Below, piece by piece: positions 24,186 through 33,094 of a stretch of 40,734 nt of DNA (position 1 is its first letter; each line of letters begins with the position of its first letter). The translations under genes were made by a program, and so were the position numbers. Source of the stretch: Methyloceanibacter sp. (lineage in GTDB: Bacteria; Pseudomonadota; Alphaproteobacteria; Rhizobiales; Methyloligellaceae); assembly GCA_030064755.1 (NCBI GenBank), contig JASJEH010000043.1, forward strand, positions 1 to 40,734, read 5' to 3'. The notes under the pieces are model-generated. The model worked only from the letters and a program-made list of their open reading frames with translations, had not been told where the DNA came from and ran no database searches.

Positions 24186-24290
24186 GGAGCCTATAAGAGC
24201 ACAGAATTGGGGTGGCGCGCCGCAGAGAAAATGCCGCGCCGGCCAGGCTCTAGAGCGCGTGGCGTGAGCCGACCGCCCAGCCGGCAGGGA

Positions 24291-24428
24291 CTAAGAGCGT
24301 TGGTCGTCGTCCTGGCTGTTCTGCTGGTTGATAAGCATCCGGTCGCGTTGCATTTCCAGCCACATAGCATTCACAACGGCAAACATTGCAGCGAGCGGGA
24401 GCCCTAGAAGCCAAGCGAAGTACCACAT
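24291..24428 (-). CDS. cydX: Cytochrome bd oxidase small subunit CydX
   Basis: A 45-residue single-pass membrane protein. It begins MWYFAWLLGLPLAAMFAVVN and continues AMWLEMQRD, the exact pattern of CydX/CbdX (MWYFxWxLG, then W-x-E after the helix). CydX packs against CydA and is needed for stable haem and activity of the bd oxidase. The C-terminal tail is Gln, Asp and Asn rich. It starts 16 bp after the cydB stop and on the same strand, completing a cydABX operon. It is short enough to be missed by length-filtered gene calling. Confidence 0.93.
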   Translation of the reverse strand: MWYFAWLLGLPLAAMFAVVNAMWLEMQRDRMLINQQNSQDDDQRS

Positions 24429-24444
24429 GTGTCAGGCTCCTTTC

Positions 24445-25611
24445 CTAGTAGACGGAGTCGGAAGACGCGGTGACATCCGCCGCAGTCACCTTGCCCCAGA
24501 GAATCCTGTAGACCCAGGCCGTGTAGGCAAGGATGATCGGCAAGAGGATGACCGTCGCCACCAGCATGATGAAAAGGGTCGTTTGTGAGGACGAAGAATC
24601 CCAAACCGTCAGCGAGGACTTTGGATCGATTGACGAGGGCAGGATGAAGGGAAACATCACAAGGCCGACCGAAGAGATGGCGCCAAAAATCCCGAGTTGC
24701 GACCACAGAAGTGTGGGTACTTCGCGATCCGAACGCAGGCCGCGCACAGCCATGATCATGCCGAGGAAGCCGAGAATCGGGGCGATCACGATCCACGGCC
24801 GATCGGCAAAGGCCGTTAGCCAGGTACTAGTGCGTTCGACCTCCGAGAAGAGTGGGTTCGAAGGCCCGTCGGTCACGGCCTCGCCCACGATCGCGTAACC
24901 TTGGATGCCAAAGGCAAGCCATAGCCCCGCCAGCGCATAGCCGGCAATGGTCACGAGGCCGGTCACCGACCCAATAGCGCGGGCACGCGCGGCCACAGGG
25001 CCTTCAGCCTTCAGCGACAGCCAGGCCGCGCCGTGAGTCATCAGCATGGCAAGGGATACGATGCCGACTAGCAGCGCGAACGGGTTGAGCAGGTCTAGGA
25101 ACTTCCAAAGGAAGGAACTGCCTTCGTAGTAAGAGATGAGTTCTGGCGACAGCCTGAACGGCACGCCCTGCAGCACATTGCCGACCGCAACGCCGAAGAT
25201 CAGGGCGGGAACCGCGCCGCCGACAAATAGGGCCCAATCCCAGCTCGCGCGCCAGGCCTTGCCCTCGCGCTTGGAACGATACTTGAAGGCGACAGGCCTC
25301 AAGATTAGCGCGGCGAGCACCGCGAACATTGCCAAGTAAAGGCCAGAAAAGCTGACGGCGTAGACGAGGGGCCATGCGGCGAAAATCGCGCCGCCACCGA
25401 GGATGAACCAAACCTGGTTCCCTTCCCAAACGGGACCAACCGTGTTGATGGCGATGCGGCGCTCAAGGTCCGTCTGGGCGGCAAAGGGCAGCAATGCGCC
25501 AACGCCCATGTCGAAACCGTCGGTCATGGCGAAGCCAATGAGGAGTACGCCAAGTAGGAGCCACCAGATAACGCGTAGAACGTCGTAGGAGATGAGGTCG
25601 GCAAGGATCAT
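24445..25611 (-). CDS. cydB: Cytochrome bd ubiquinol oxidase subunit II
   Basis: A 388-residue polytopic subunit with nine or so helices. It supports the haem-bearing CydA in quinol oxidation coupled to O2 reduction. Signatures: [28 protein letters not shown] at the N-terminus, [23 protein letters not shown], and MFPFILPSS in the C-terminal half. The length matches the family (about 380). The ATG at 25611 lies 5 bp after the cydA stop; longer in-frame starts fall inside cydA and are not used. The tail ([13 protein letters not shown]) is polar and variable. Confidence 0.95.
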   Translation of the reverse strand: MILADLISYDVLRVIWWLLLGVLLIGFAMTDGFDMGVGALLPFAAQTDLERRIAINTVGPVWEGNQVWFILGGGAIFAAWPLVYAVSFSGLYLAMFAVLAALILRPVAFKYRSKREGKAWRASWDWALFVGGAVPALIFGVAVGNVLQGVPFRLSPELISYYEGSSFLWKFLDLLNPFALLVGIVSLAMLMTHGAAWLSLKAEGPVAARARAIGSVTGLVTIAGYALAGLWLAFGIQGYAIVGEAVTDGPSNPLFSEVERTSTWLTAFADRPWIVIAPILGFLGMIMAVRGLRSDREVPTLLWSQLGIFGAISSVGLVMFPFILPSSIDPKSSLTVWDSSSSQTTLFIMLVATVILLPIILAYTAWVYRILWGKVTAADVTASSDSVY

Positions 25612-25616
25612 GGCGA

Positions 25617-27293
25617 TTACTCCGCAGGGGCCGGGGCGGTTGGGGCTTGGGGCGCGACGCCGCCAACACCCATGGCGCCGAGACGGCGCCGGTGCTCCGC
25701 CTCCCAGGCCTCGGTCTCCTCCACATCTTGGTAGGGGCCTTTGCGGATGAACTTGAGCATCAAGGCTATCTCTATGATGAAGAGGATCGAATAGAAGGTG
25801 ACGAAGCCGGTGAGGGTGATCAGCAGATCCTGAACCGAGAGCTGACTCGCGGAAAGGGCCGTGGGTAGCACGCCGTCTACTGTCCATGGCTGGCGTCCAA
25901 ACTCTGCGACGAACCAGCCCATCTCTGCCGCGATCCATGGCGCGGGTATGAGCACGACCGCGAAAACCAGTGCCCAACGCGGATAGCGCTCGCCGCCGAA
26001 GCTCGACATCCAAAAGAAATAGGCCATGAAGGCGATGAACAGGAATCCCAAACCGACCATGATTCGGAATGCCCAGAACAGCGGCGCTACGCCGGGAACG
26101 GTGTCGTTGGCGGCCTTTTCGATCTGCTCCGGGGTCGCCTGTCTCGGATCATCGACGTAGCGCTTCAGAAGAAGTGCGAAGCCGAGATTATCGGAGTTCT
26201 CTTCAAAGGCTTTGCGAAGCTCCGGTGAGACAGAGCTGTCGGTTTCTTCTCCGGTCGGGCGCGCCCCGTTGGCGCGTGCCTTTTCGCGCTCAGTACGAAT
26301 CTTCATCAGAGCATCGTAGGCGACGATACCGCTCTTGATACGCTCCCTCGATACGTCAACCAGCTCCTCAATTCCTGGGATAGGTTCCGTTAGGGAGCGC
26401 GTGCCGATGATGCCCATGACCCAGGGAATATGAATGGCATAGTGAGTCTCACGGGCCTCCTGATCGGGGAAACCGATCAGGGTGAAGGATGCGGGCGCCG
26501 GTTCCGTCTCCCACATGGCCTCAATGGCGGCCAGCTTCATCTTTTGAGTGTGGCTGGCGGCATAGCCGGACTCGTCGCCAAGAACGACGACGGACAGTGC
26601 CGAGGCCAGGCCGAAGGCGGCCGCGACGGATATCGACCGGCGGGCTAGTTCCACATGCCGGTCTTTAAGCAGATACCAGGCCGAAACACCGATCACGAAG
26701 ACCGACGCCGTGACATAGCCCGCGGAGACCGTGTGGACGAACTTGCTTTGCGCGACCGTGTTGAACAAGACCTCGTAGAAAGAGGTCATTTCCATGCGCA
26801 TCGTGTCGGGGTTGAACGCCGCCCCGACAGGATTCTGCATCCAGCCATTGGCGATAAGGATCCACAGCGCGGAGAGGTTCGATCCGAGTGCCACCAGCCA
26901 TGTCACCGTGAGGTGGCCGACCTTCGACAACTTGTCCCAGCCGAAAAAGAACAGGCCGACAAATGTCGCTTCAAGGAAGAAGGCCATGAGGCCCTCGAGT
27001 GCGAGCGGTGCCCCAAACACGTCGCCGACATAATGGCTGTAATAGCTCCAGTTCATGCCGAACTGGAATTCCATCGTGATGCCTGTCGCAACGCCGAGTA
27101 CGAAATTGATACCGAACAACGTCCCCCAGAACTTGGTCATCTGCCGCCAGATGGGACGGTCGGTCATCACATATACCGTCTCCATGATCGCGATGATTAT
27201 CGACAGACCCAAAGTCAGCGGTACGAAGAGGAAGTGGTACATCGCTGTCATCGCGAATTGCAGTCGCGAGAGTTCGACGACACCGAGCTCCAT
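25617..27293 (-). CDS. cydA: Cytochrome bd ubiquinol oxidase subunit I
   Basis: A 558-residue subunit carrying haems b558, b595 and d of the cyanide-resistant, high-affinity bd oxidase. H20 is the axial ligand H19 of the Escherichia coli enzyme and H187 its H186; E100 and E108 match the conserved glutamates of the haem site, and [10 protein letters not shown] holds the Met ligand of b558. The quinol loop begins [25 protein letters not shown] and is long, followed by an acidic insert, so this is the L-subfamily. GRQPW is intact. An FNR-like site lies about 110 bp upstream. The C-terminal 40 residues (Pro and Ala rich) are longer than in E. coli. Confidence 0.96.
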   Translation of the reverse strand: MELGVVELSRLQFAMTAMYHFLFVPLTLGLSIIIAIMETVYVMTDRPIWRQMTKFWGTLFGINFVLGVATGITMEFQFGMNWSYYSHYVGDVFGAPLALEGLMAFFLEATFVGLFFFGWDKLSKVGHLTVTWLVALGSNLSALWILIANGWMQNPVGAAFNPDTMRMEMTSFYEVLFNTVAQSKFVHTVSAGYVTASVFVIGVSAWYLLKDRHVELARRSISVAAAFGLASALSVVVLGDESGYAASHTQKMKLAAIEAMWETEPAPASFTLIGFPDQEARETHYAIHIPWVMGIIGTRSLTEPIPGIEELVDVSRERIKSGIVAYDALMKIRTEREKARANGARPTGEETDSSVSPELRKAFEENSDNLGFALLLKRYVDDPRQATPEQIEKAANDTVPGVAPLFWAFRIMVGLGFLFIAFMAYFFWMSSFGGERYPRWALVFAVVLIPAPWIAAEMGWFVAEFGRQPWTVDGVLPTALSASQLSVQDLLITLTGFVTFYSILFIIEIALMLKFIRKGPYQDVEETEAWEAEHRRRLGAMGVGGVAPQAPTAPAPAE

Positions 27294-27400
27294 AACAGAT
27301 CATCTCCCCATTCTTGGAACGCTTTTCTTCGCGCTTACCCAAGGCCCAATCTAAGCCCTTAGCGCACGGAACGCTCGTATCATGATGCCACAGAGACACT

Positions 27401-27414
27401 GTGACATAGCTCAA
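27401..27414 (-). promoter_or_regulatory. FNR/FixK-like half-conserved site upstream of cydA
   Basis: On the minus strand the bases read TTGAGCTATGTCAC, against the consensus TTGAT-N4-ATCAA. One TTGA half is exact and the other keeps TCA. It overlaps the cydC stop. TGATAC at 27377-27382 could be a -10 box at about the spacing of a class II activator. This suggests that cydABX can be induced at low oxygen independently of cydDC. Confidence 0.4.
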
Positions 27415-29075
27415 GCCCGGGGTGGACTCGTCAAGGTGCAGGTCTGCTCGAAGACGGGGTGCCCCGAACCCCTGTGAAGCACTGCTACAATAGCAGCTTC
27501 CGGCAGTGTGCGGCGAATGCCAATGAGCACGCGGTGCGAAGTTTCATCATCGAGTCCCTCGGTCGGCTCATCGAGCAATAGGAGCCTGGGGCGCTTCAGA
27601 AGGGCGCGTGCAAGGCAGAGCCTTCTAGCTTGGCCTCCGGAGAGGCCGCCGCCGCCTTCTCCAAGCCGAGCATCAAGCCCGCCACGTTCATCGATTGTCT
27701 CATGCAGGTCTGCTGCCGCCAGGGCCGTCCACATCTCTGCGTCGGTCGCATCGGCGGCCAAGGCAAGGTTCTCGCGGATGGTCCCCCGCAGGAGTGCGCT
27801 GCGCTGGGGCACCATGGTCACTAGATCGCGGAAGGCTGCTTCCTCCCAGTCGCGAGGAGGCTTTCCGAACACGGCAATCTCCTCGGCGGGAGCCTGCTGG
27901 TATGCGTCAAGCAGCCCGGCGATTTGCAGCAAGAGTGTCGTCTTGCCGATGCCGCTTGCACCGGTGATGGCGGCCGCATCGCCAGGGCGCAGGACCATGC
28001 TGAAATCGGGATGGCGTATTGTGAGAGCCGGTGTCTCGCTCTGGACACTTGGTGAGGGTTCCGCTCGTAGGCTCTCCTGCGGCAGCGTTCTGCTGTCCAT
28101 GTGATCAAAGTCGCCAGAGTGGCTAAGCCGCTGCGCGGCTCCCGCCATGCGGCCGAGTTCCGAGAAGCCGCGCCTGAGCGGCAGAACGGTTTCCGACAGG
28201 GCGAGCGCCACGAAAACGCCGATCGCGGCGACAGCCGCGCCGGCTTCGTCGGCGGTCACCAGCCAGCCACCAACCGCGAGCGCCGCCCCTGTGACGAGTG
28301 TCACGAGAACGCCCAAGCGGAATGCAGCAATGCGTTCGGCGTGGTCGAGCTCGCACGCGGAGCCCCGGACTCTATCGTCCGTTTGAAGCAGTGCGTCCTC
28401 GCGGGTGCCGATGCGGCCGCGCAGGATCAGCGCCTCACGATCCCGAATGACGTCAATCATCCCGCGGCGCAACGTTTGCGCCTCTATCTCCATGCGGGCT
28501 GACGGGCCGACACCTTGGCGTCCTAGCTGCCACAAGATCAGGGCTGCGAACGGCACATAGCCAACGAGGATTGTCCAGGCCATGGGCCAGCCCACGAGCC
28601 AGCCCAGCACCCAGAAGACCGCCACATGGGTTAGCAAGGCGGCCAGGACCGGGAGCAGTAGGCGCACCGCAAGCCCGTCTAGCGCGTCTACGTCGGCAAC
28701 AATACGCGTCAGTACGCCCTCGCTACGCAGCCTCATCAGGCCTCGGGCATCGCGCGCCGATTCCCGTTCGAGCAGTTTCACCCGGAGTTCTGCCAGCGCG
28801 CGCAAAGTCGCATCATGGCTGAGAAGCCTCTCCCCGTACCGTGCGGCAGCCCGTCCAAGCGCGAGGAAGCGGACCCCGGCAGACGGCCGGAAGAAGTCGA
28901 AGGCGATGCCGATCCCGGCAAGCCCCGCGATGCCCGCGGCCGTGATAAACCAGCCTGAAAGGCCGAGCAGAGCCGCGCCCATAACCAGCACGGCGACGGA
29001 GAGCAATGCGCCGCGCGCCATTGCCCAAGGTGCTGCGCCCACCAGAAACCGTATGACGTGGAGTAGCGCCCTCAT
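27411..29075 (-). CDS. cydC: ABC exporter subunit CydC
   Basis: A 554-residue half-transporter: transmembrane domain (about 1-300, with six helices) followed by an ATP-binding domain. The ATPase motifs are Walker A GASGIGKTT, the signature LSGGQARR, Walker B LLLLDEP, and the H-loop in VAVLHRG. CydDC exports glutathione and cysteine (and binds haem), and is needed to assemble cytochrome bd. The start at 29075 has GAGGAG five bases away and overlaps the cydD stop by four bases (ATGA); the in-frame ATG at 29099 precedes the ribosome site. Its own stop is 118 bp from cydA on the same strand. Confidence 0.92.
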   Translation of the reverse strand: MRALLHVIRFLVGAAPWAMARGALLSVAVLVMGAALLGLSGWFITAAGIAGLAGIGIAFDFFRPSAGVRFLALGRAAARYGERLLSHDATLRALAELRVKLLERESARDARGLMRLRSEGVLTRIVADVDALDGLAVRLLLPVLAALLTHVAVFWVLGWLVGWPMAWTILVGYVPFAALILWQLGRQGVGPSARMEIEAQTLRRGMIDVIRDREALILRGRIGTREDALLQTDDRVRGSACELDHAERIAAFRLGVLVTLVTGAALAVGGWLVTADEAGAAVAAIGVFVALALSETVLPLRRGFSELGRMAGAAQRLSHSGDFDHMDSRTLPQESLRAEPSPSVQSETPALTIRHPDFSMVLRPGDAAAITGASGIGKTTLLLQIAGLLDAYQQAPAEEIAVFGKPPRDWEEAAFRDLVTMVPQRSALLRGTIRENLALAADATDAEMWTALAAADLHETIDERGGLDARLGEGGGGLSGGQARRLCLARALLKRPRLLLLDEPTEGLDDETSHRVLIGIRRTLPEAAIVAVLHRGSGHPVFEQTCTLTSPPRA

Positions 29076-30760
29076 GGCGTCTCCTCGTGGAGGGAACACA
29101 CTTCCACCTGACGGTCCATGGCGGCTGCCAGGGCCGGGTCATGCGTGGAGACAATCAGTGTGCGGCCGTCCTTATTGAGCCGCAGTAGCGCATCGATGAC
29201 GCGGTTCGCCGTCTCCGCATCGAGATCGGCTGTCGGTTCGTCGGCAAGGATTACATCGGTATCGTCGAAGGCCGCGCGGGCGATCATCAGCCGCCGCGCC
29301 TCGCCCCCGGAGACACCACCGCCGGTCTCGCCAAGCTTCGTCGCAAGGCCATGGGGCAGGCGTTCGACGACGGGTCCCGCGCCCGCGATCTTGAGAGCGG
29401 GGCCGGGATCGCGACCTGTGCCATCAGGGTCGAGCCAAGCACCAAGCGCCTCGTCGGAAAAATGCGGTTTTTGCGGGATCAGCGAGAGCCGTGCGCGCCA
29501 CGCATCCGCCGTATCCTGATCGAGTCTGCGGCCGGCTACGGTGATGTCGCCTGATGCCAGCGGGACCAACCCGGCAATGCTGGCAAGCGCGGTCGTCTTG
29601 CCGGCGCCGCTCGGGCCGATCAGAGCCAGCGACTCCCCCGGCTCAAGCTGCAGATCGGGCACGGCGACGGTGCGGCCGGGCAGGGCGGCGACGGCTTGCG
29701 ACAAGCGAATCGACGGCACGCCGTCGAGCGGCGTCGTGCGCGTTCCTGTCCCCACGAGGGCCACGCGCTGGGCCTCGTCGAGCGCATCGAGATCGGCGAC
29801 GACCGCATAGCCTGCAGCCCGGTCGTGCCAGGCGGCTGCCAAATCACGCATGGGCTGGAAGAACTCCGGCGCGATCAAAAGGAGGAACAACCCTTCGCGC
29901 AAGGTGAGTGGTGTTCCCCAGGTGCCGAAGTTCAGTTCGCCAAGCAGAGAGAAGCCAACAAACACAGCCATCATCGCCACGCCGATCGCCGCGAAGAGCT
30001 CAAGCACGGTTGACGAAAGGAAGGCGATCCGCAGCACCGCCATGCTCTTCTCGCGCAGGCTTTCGGCGCGGTGCTCAAAACCACCGGCGGCCCGGGCGGT
30101 GGCGCCCAGTAGACGGATGTCGAGCATGGCGGAAAGGCGCTCCATCAACATGTCGTTCATGGAGCTAATCTCCCGCATCTGTTGACGCGAGGCGTCTTCC
30201 GCCGCCATGCCAACCAGCGCCATGAAGACGGGGATCAGCGGCCCTGAGATCAGAAGGATGAGCCCCGCCGCCCAGGAAACGGTGAAGGCCAGCACCGCAA
30301 GCGCGAGTGGCAGGACCGCCGCGCGCAGCATGGCGACGTGGTAGCGCGTGACCCACGCCTGTAGCAGGGGCAGTTTCTGGACGGCGAGTGCAGCAATCTC
30401 GGCCGACCCGGCCTCTGATGGGTTGCGTGCTTCGCGCCGGATCAGCGTTTCGCGCTCGCGCGCAATCGTTCGGTCCGCGGCATCGAAGAGAAGCCGGCCC
30501 GACAGACGCTCGAGCGCTGCACGGGCGATGCCCAGAACGACGAAGCTCGCGATCGCGAGCGATGTGTTTTCCGGCGTACCCGTGTCAGCGACCCAAGCCG
30601 ACACAATCCAGGCGATGAGTCCTGCTTGGATCGGCCAGATAAGTCCTGCGGCAACCGAGATCAGAGCGGCCCGCCGCAGCGTTCCTTGAACTGGCACGAT
30701 AATCCGCGTGTGTGCCTGCCGCCGCTGGTCGGCTCCGCTGTCCTCGGTGCTGTCTTTCAT
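29072..30760 (-). CDS. cydD: ABC exporter subunit CydD
   Basis: A 562-residue half-transporter paired with CydC. The N-terminal half is the membrane domain. The C-terminal half has Walker A GPSGAGKTT, signature VSGGEARR (a variant of LSGGQ), Walker B VILADEP and H-loop STHDPALA. The order cydD-cydC-cydA-cydB-cydX gives the whole bd-oxidase set on one strand. The ATG at 30760 has AAGGA four to five bases away; the frame extends to 30802 without a better site. The extra N-terminal polar stretch (about 25 residues, MKDSTEDSGADQRRQ...) is longer than in E. coli. Confidence 0.92.
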   Translation of the reverse strand: MKDSTEDSGADQRRQAHTRIIVPVQGTLRRAALISVAAGLIWPIQAGLIAWIVSAWVADTGTPENTSLAIASFVVLGIARAALERLSGRLLFDAADRTIARERETLIRREARNPSEAGSAEIAALAVQKLPLLQAWVTRYHVAMLRAAVLPLALAVLAFTVSWAAGLILLISGPLIPVFMALVGMAAEDASRQQMREISSMNDMLMERLSAMLDIRLLGATARAAGGFEHRAESLREKSMAVLRIAFLSSTVLELFAAIGVAMMAVFVGFSLLGELNFGTWGTPLTLREGLFLLLIAPEFFQPMRDLAAAWHDRAAGYAVVADLDALDEAQRVALVGTGTRTTPLDGVPSIRLSQAVAALPGRTVAVPDLQLEPGESLALIGPSGAGKTTALASIAGLVPLASGDITVAGRRLDQDTADAWRARLSLIPQKPHFSDEALGAWLDPDGTGRDPGPALKIAGAGPVVERLPHGLATKLGETGGGVSGGEARRLMIARAAFDDTDVILADEPTADLDAETANRVIDALLRLNKDGRTLIVSTHDPALAAAMDRQVEVCSLHEETP

Positions 30761-30930
30761 CGGGTCCTTGTTAGGCTGGGCAAGACGCGTTGGCCAGTCC
30801 ACTCACCGCGGCCCCACAGGGATCGAGGTTGCGGTTTGCCAACCATGGCGTGCTAGCGTTGTCTTGACGATGCGGCGGCTTCGCATGGGCGTGATCAAAA
30901 CCGACGGGGCAGTTTGATGGGGGCAGTGTG

Positions 30931-31686
30931 ATGAGTGTGCGTGTCGTGCCCTTTCTTCTGCGCCTGGCTGCGATGGTGCTGCTCATCGTCCTGCTATCCG
31001 GCGACGGTGGCGCAACAGAGTCTGCTGTCGACGGCGCGGTTCGCGAGGTTGAGCAAACGGCCGCCTCCGATTTCGACAAGGCGATCCATCGGGCTCAAGC
31101 CCTTCTCGATCGCTATGGGTATGCGGTCGTCTTTGGCGTGATCTTCTTGGAAGGGATCGGCATCCCCGCCCCAGGTGAGTCCCTGGTGATCGCAGCGGCA
31201 ATCGAGGCAAGCCGAGGGGCGCTGAGCATTGCCGTGCTCTTCGTGGTAACGGTGGCCGCGGCGATCCTGGGAAACAGCACCGGCTACGCGATCGGCCGGT
31301 TCGGCGGAAGCCGGCTGCTGCACCGACTCCCCATCTCCGCGGATCGCTTGGCCCATGCGAGCCAACTCTTCGATCGTTACGGCGGCTGGTTCATCTTGGT
31401 GGCGCGCTTCATCGACGGGCCACGGCAACTCAACGGGATCATTGCGGGCACGTTGAAGATGCCATGGTGGGAGTTTAGTCTTTGGAACGTGCTCGGTGCG
31501 CTGCTCTGGGTTTCTGTCTGGGGCGGAATGGCCTATTGGCTCGGCCACGACATCAAGAGCGTTCTCAAGACTCTCCAACCGCTGGAGCACATTCTGTTGG
31601 GCACGCTTGCGGTCCTGGCGCTGGCTGCAATCGCGTACCTTGTCTGGCGAAAGCGATCGGCGCGCTCCGGGTCGCCCAGCTCCTAA
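30931..31686 (+). CDS. DedA family membrane protein
   Basis: A 251-residue protein of the DedA/SNARE-associated (VTT) superfamily. After an N-terminal hydrophobic segment (about 7-24, possibly a signal) and a polar stretch, it shows FLEGIGIPAPGESLVIAAA, a GNSTGYAIGRFGG motif, and VARFIDGPRQLNGIIAGTLKMPWWEF, which carries the conserved Arg and Gly of the re-entrant loops. Relatives recycle undecaprenyl phosphate or flip phospholipids. ATG 30931 follows GGGGGC; the GTG at 30928 is also in frame. It diverges from cydD with about 170 bp between starts. A second VTT protein is at 2475. Confidence 0.88.
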   Translation: MSVRVVPFLLRLAAMVLLIVLLSGDGGATESAVDGAVREVEQTAASDFDKAIHRAQALLDRYGYAVVFGVIFLEGIGIPAPGESLVIAAAIEASRGALSIAVLFVVTVAAAILGNSTGYAIGRFGGSRLLHRLPISADRLAHASQLFDRYGGWFILVARFIDGPRQLNGIIAGTLKMPWWEFSLWNVLGALLWVSVWGGMAYWLGHDIKSVLKTLQPLEHILLGTLAVLALAAIAYLVWRKRSARSGSPSS

Positions 31687-31716
31687 CGCACATCGCGTGC
31701 ACCGGCGCAGTATGCT

Positions 31717-31793
31717 TGGTGACCCCGGCAGGATTCGAACCTGCGACCCTCAGATTAGGAATCTGATGCTCTATCCTGCTGAGCTACGGGGCC
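31717..31793 (-). tRNA. tRNA-Arg (anticodon CCT)
   Basis: On the minus strand the acceptor arms GGCCCCG and CGGGGTC pair (one G-T), followed by A73 and encoded CCA. The anticodon stem TCAGA/TCTGA encloses TTCCTAA, giving anticodon CCT for codon AGG. The D arm (GCTCAGCAGGATAGAGC) and T arm (GGTTCGAATCC) are canonical. Total length is 77 bases with CCA. Confidence 0.95.
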
Positions 31794-31899
31794 AAATTGC
31801 TACGGTTTGTCCGCTGTTGCTACACCCTGGCCGTCTTGTGCGCCAGCCCGATTGCGCTAAGCGTGGTCGCCAAGCCCTCAGCATTGCGGTGTCGCGTCC

Positions 31900-32829
31900 C
31901 TAGAAAACCTTCGGCACGTAGAGTTCTTGCGGCAGGGTCTTGCGGTCGTAGTCAGGGCTAAAGACGCGGTCCGGAAGCTCGATCTTCTCGTAGGGCACGT
32001 CCTTATAGGGAATCTTCGTCAGGATGTGCTCGATGCAATTGAGCCGCTCGCGCTTCTTGTCGTTCCCCTCGACGATGTACCAAGGCGCCTCGGGAATGCT
32101 TGTGCGGGCGAACATTTCCTCTTTGGCTTTGGTGTATTGCTCCCATCGCACGCGCGACTGCAGGTCCATTGGCGAGAGCTTCCACTGCTTCATGGGATCG
32201 TGAATACGGATCATGAATCGGAGCTGCTGCTCCTCGTCCGTGATCGAGAGCCAGTACTTCAGGACGATGATGCCGTTGCGAACAAGCATGCGTTCGAATT
32301 CCGGCACGTCCTGAAAGAAACGTTCAACCTGCTGGTCGCTGGCGAAACCCATGACGCGTTCGACGCCCGCGCGATTGTACCAGGACCGGTCGAACAGCAC
32401 GATCTCGCCGCCAGACGGCAAGTGCGGAACGTAGCGCTGGAAGTACCATTGGGTCTGTTCGCGCTCCGTGGGCTTTTGCAAGGCGACCACCCGCGCCGTT
32501 CGAGGGTTCAGCCGCTGCGTAATGCGCTTGATGACGCCGCCCTTGCCGGCCGAGTCGCGGCCCTCGAACATAATCAAAACCTTGGCGCCGGTCTCTTCGA
32601 CCCAGCTTTGCATCTTGATCAGCTCGGATTGAAGGCGCAGCAGGTTCTTGAGGTAAATGCGACGGTCCAGCGCGTCGGGGTGCGCGTCCTTGTAGATCTG
32701 CCGGAGCTCCTCGCTCAGCATCGGTTCGGAGAGTTCGGCCTCAAGGGTTTCATCGAGAGTCTCTTCGAGCTCGGCCTCAACCCAGTCCTTCATGTTTCGT
32801 CTGCCAGTCTCGTTATGGTCGTCGGTCAT
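31900..32829 (-). CDS. ppk2: Polyphosphate kinase 2
   Basis: A 309-residue PPK2-family enzyme that uses polyphosphate to phosphorylate nucleoside diphosphates (or the reverse). Walker A is EGRDSAGKGG (89-98), and the lid/Walker B region is FDRSWYNRAGVERVMGF (146 onward). QTQWYFQRYVPHLPSGGEIVLFDRSW and KYWLSITDEEQQLRF are diagnostic. The single-domain length indicates a one-domain PPK2; class I is likely from the long N-terminal helix (KDWVEAELEETLDETLEAEL), but NDP preference cannot be told. ATG 32829 is chosen over 32898 because the extension lacks homology-like sequence; an ATG 12 codons further in is another option. A long frame on the other strand is a shadow. Confidence 0.93.
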   Translation of the reverse strand: MTDDHNETGRRNMKDWVEAELEETLDETLEAELSEPMLSEELRQIYKDAHPDALDRRIYLKNLLRLQSELIKMQSWVEETGAKVLIMFEGRDSAGKGGVIKRITQRLNPRTARVVALQKPTEREQTQWYFQRYVPHLPSGGEIVLFDRSWYNRAGVERVMGFASDQQVERFFQDVPEFERMLVRNGIIVLKYWLSITDEEQQLRFMIRIHDPMKQWKLSPMDLQSRVRWEQYTKAKEEMFARTSIPEAPWYIVEGNDKKRERLNCIEHILTKIPYKDVPYEKIELPDRVFSPDYDRKTLPQELYVPKVF

Positions 32830-32972
32830 CGGAGCTCTCTCGTTGTTGATCGTAGGGGTCTTTGCATCTGCGTCAGCGGCGACTCTCGCCAGCGACATTA
32901 AGAGTTTTGTGTCAGTCCGGACACTTCCCCATTCAAGAAAGCCCCGATGCCGGCTGCGTGGGGACGTCGCCT

Positions 32973-33052
32973 GGGCAAGGGCTCGTCAGGGCAAGGGCTC
33001 GTCAGGGCAAGGGCTCGTCAGGGCAAGGGCTCGTCAGGGCAAGGGCTCGTCC
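32973..33052. repeat. 16-bp tandem repeat, five copies
   Basis: GGGCAAGGGCTCGTCA is repeated head to tail five times with no spacers (copies start at 32973, 32989, 33005, 33021 and 33037). Only the last base of the fifth copy differs. The copies are otherwise identical, so expansion is recent or maintained. It lies between the divergent ppk2 and nuclease-like genes, ending 42 bp before the latter. A 16-bp period is not a multiple of three, so it is not a protein repeat in any constant frame. Confidence 0.9.
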
Positions 33053-33094
33053 GCCGGCCTTTTCGGGACGCGCGCGTCTCTATACAATGAAGGG

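Noticed and set aside
26655..27362. 235-codon plus-strand frame opposite cydA
   Set aside because: It is the antisense of the N-terminal half of CydA; composition is His, Glu and Arg rich without any domain.
31927..32901. 324-codon plus-strand frame opposite ppk2
   Set aside because: It is an antisense shadow of a well-matched PPK2 gene with all family motifs; the translated product matches no known pattern.
32973..33052. CRISPR array
   Set aside because: The repeats abut without spacers and no cas genes are present.
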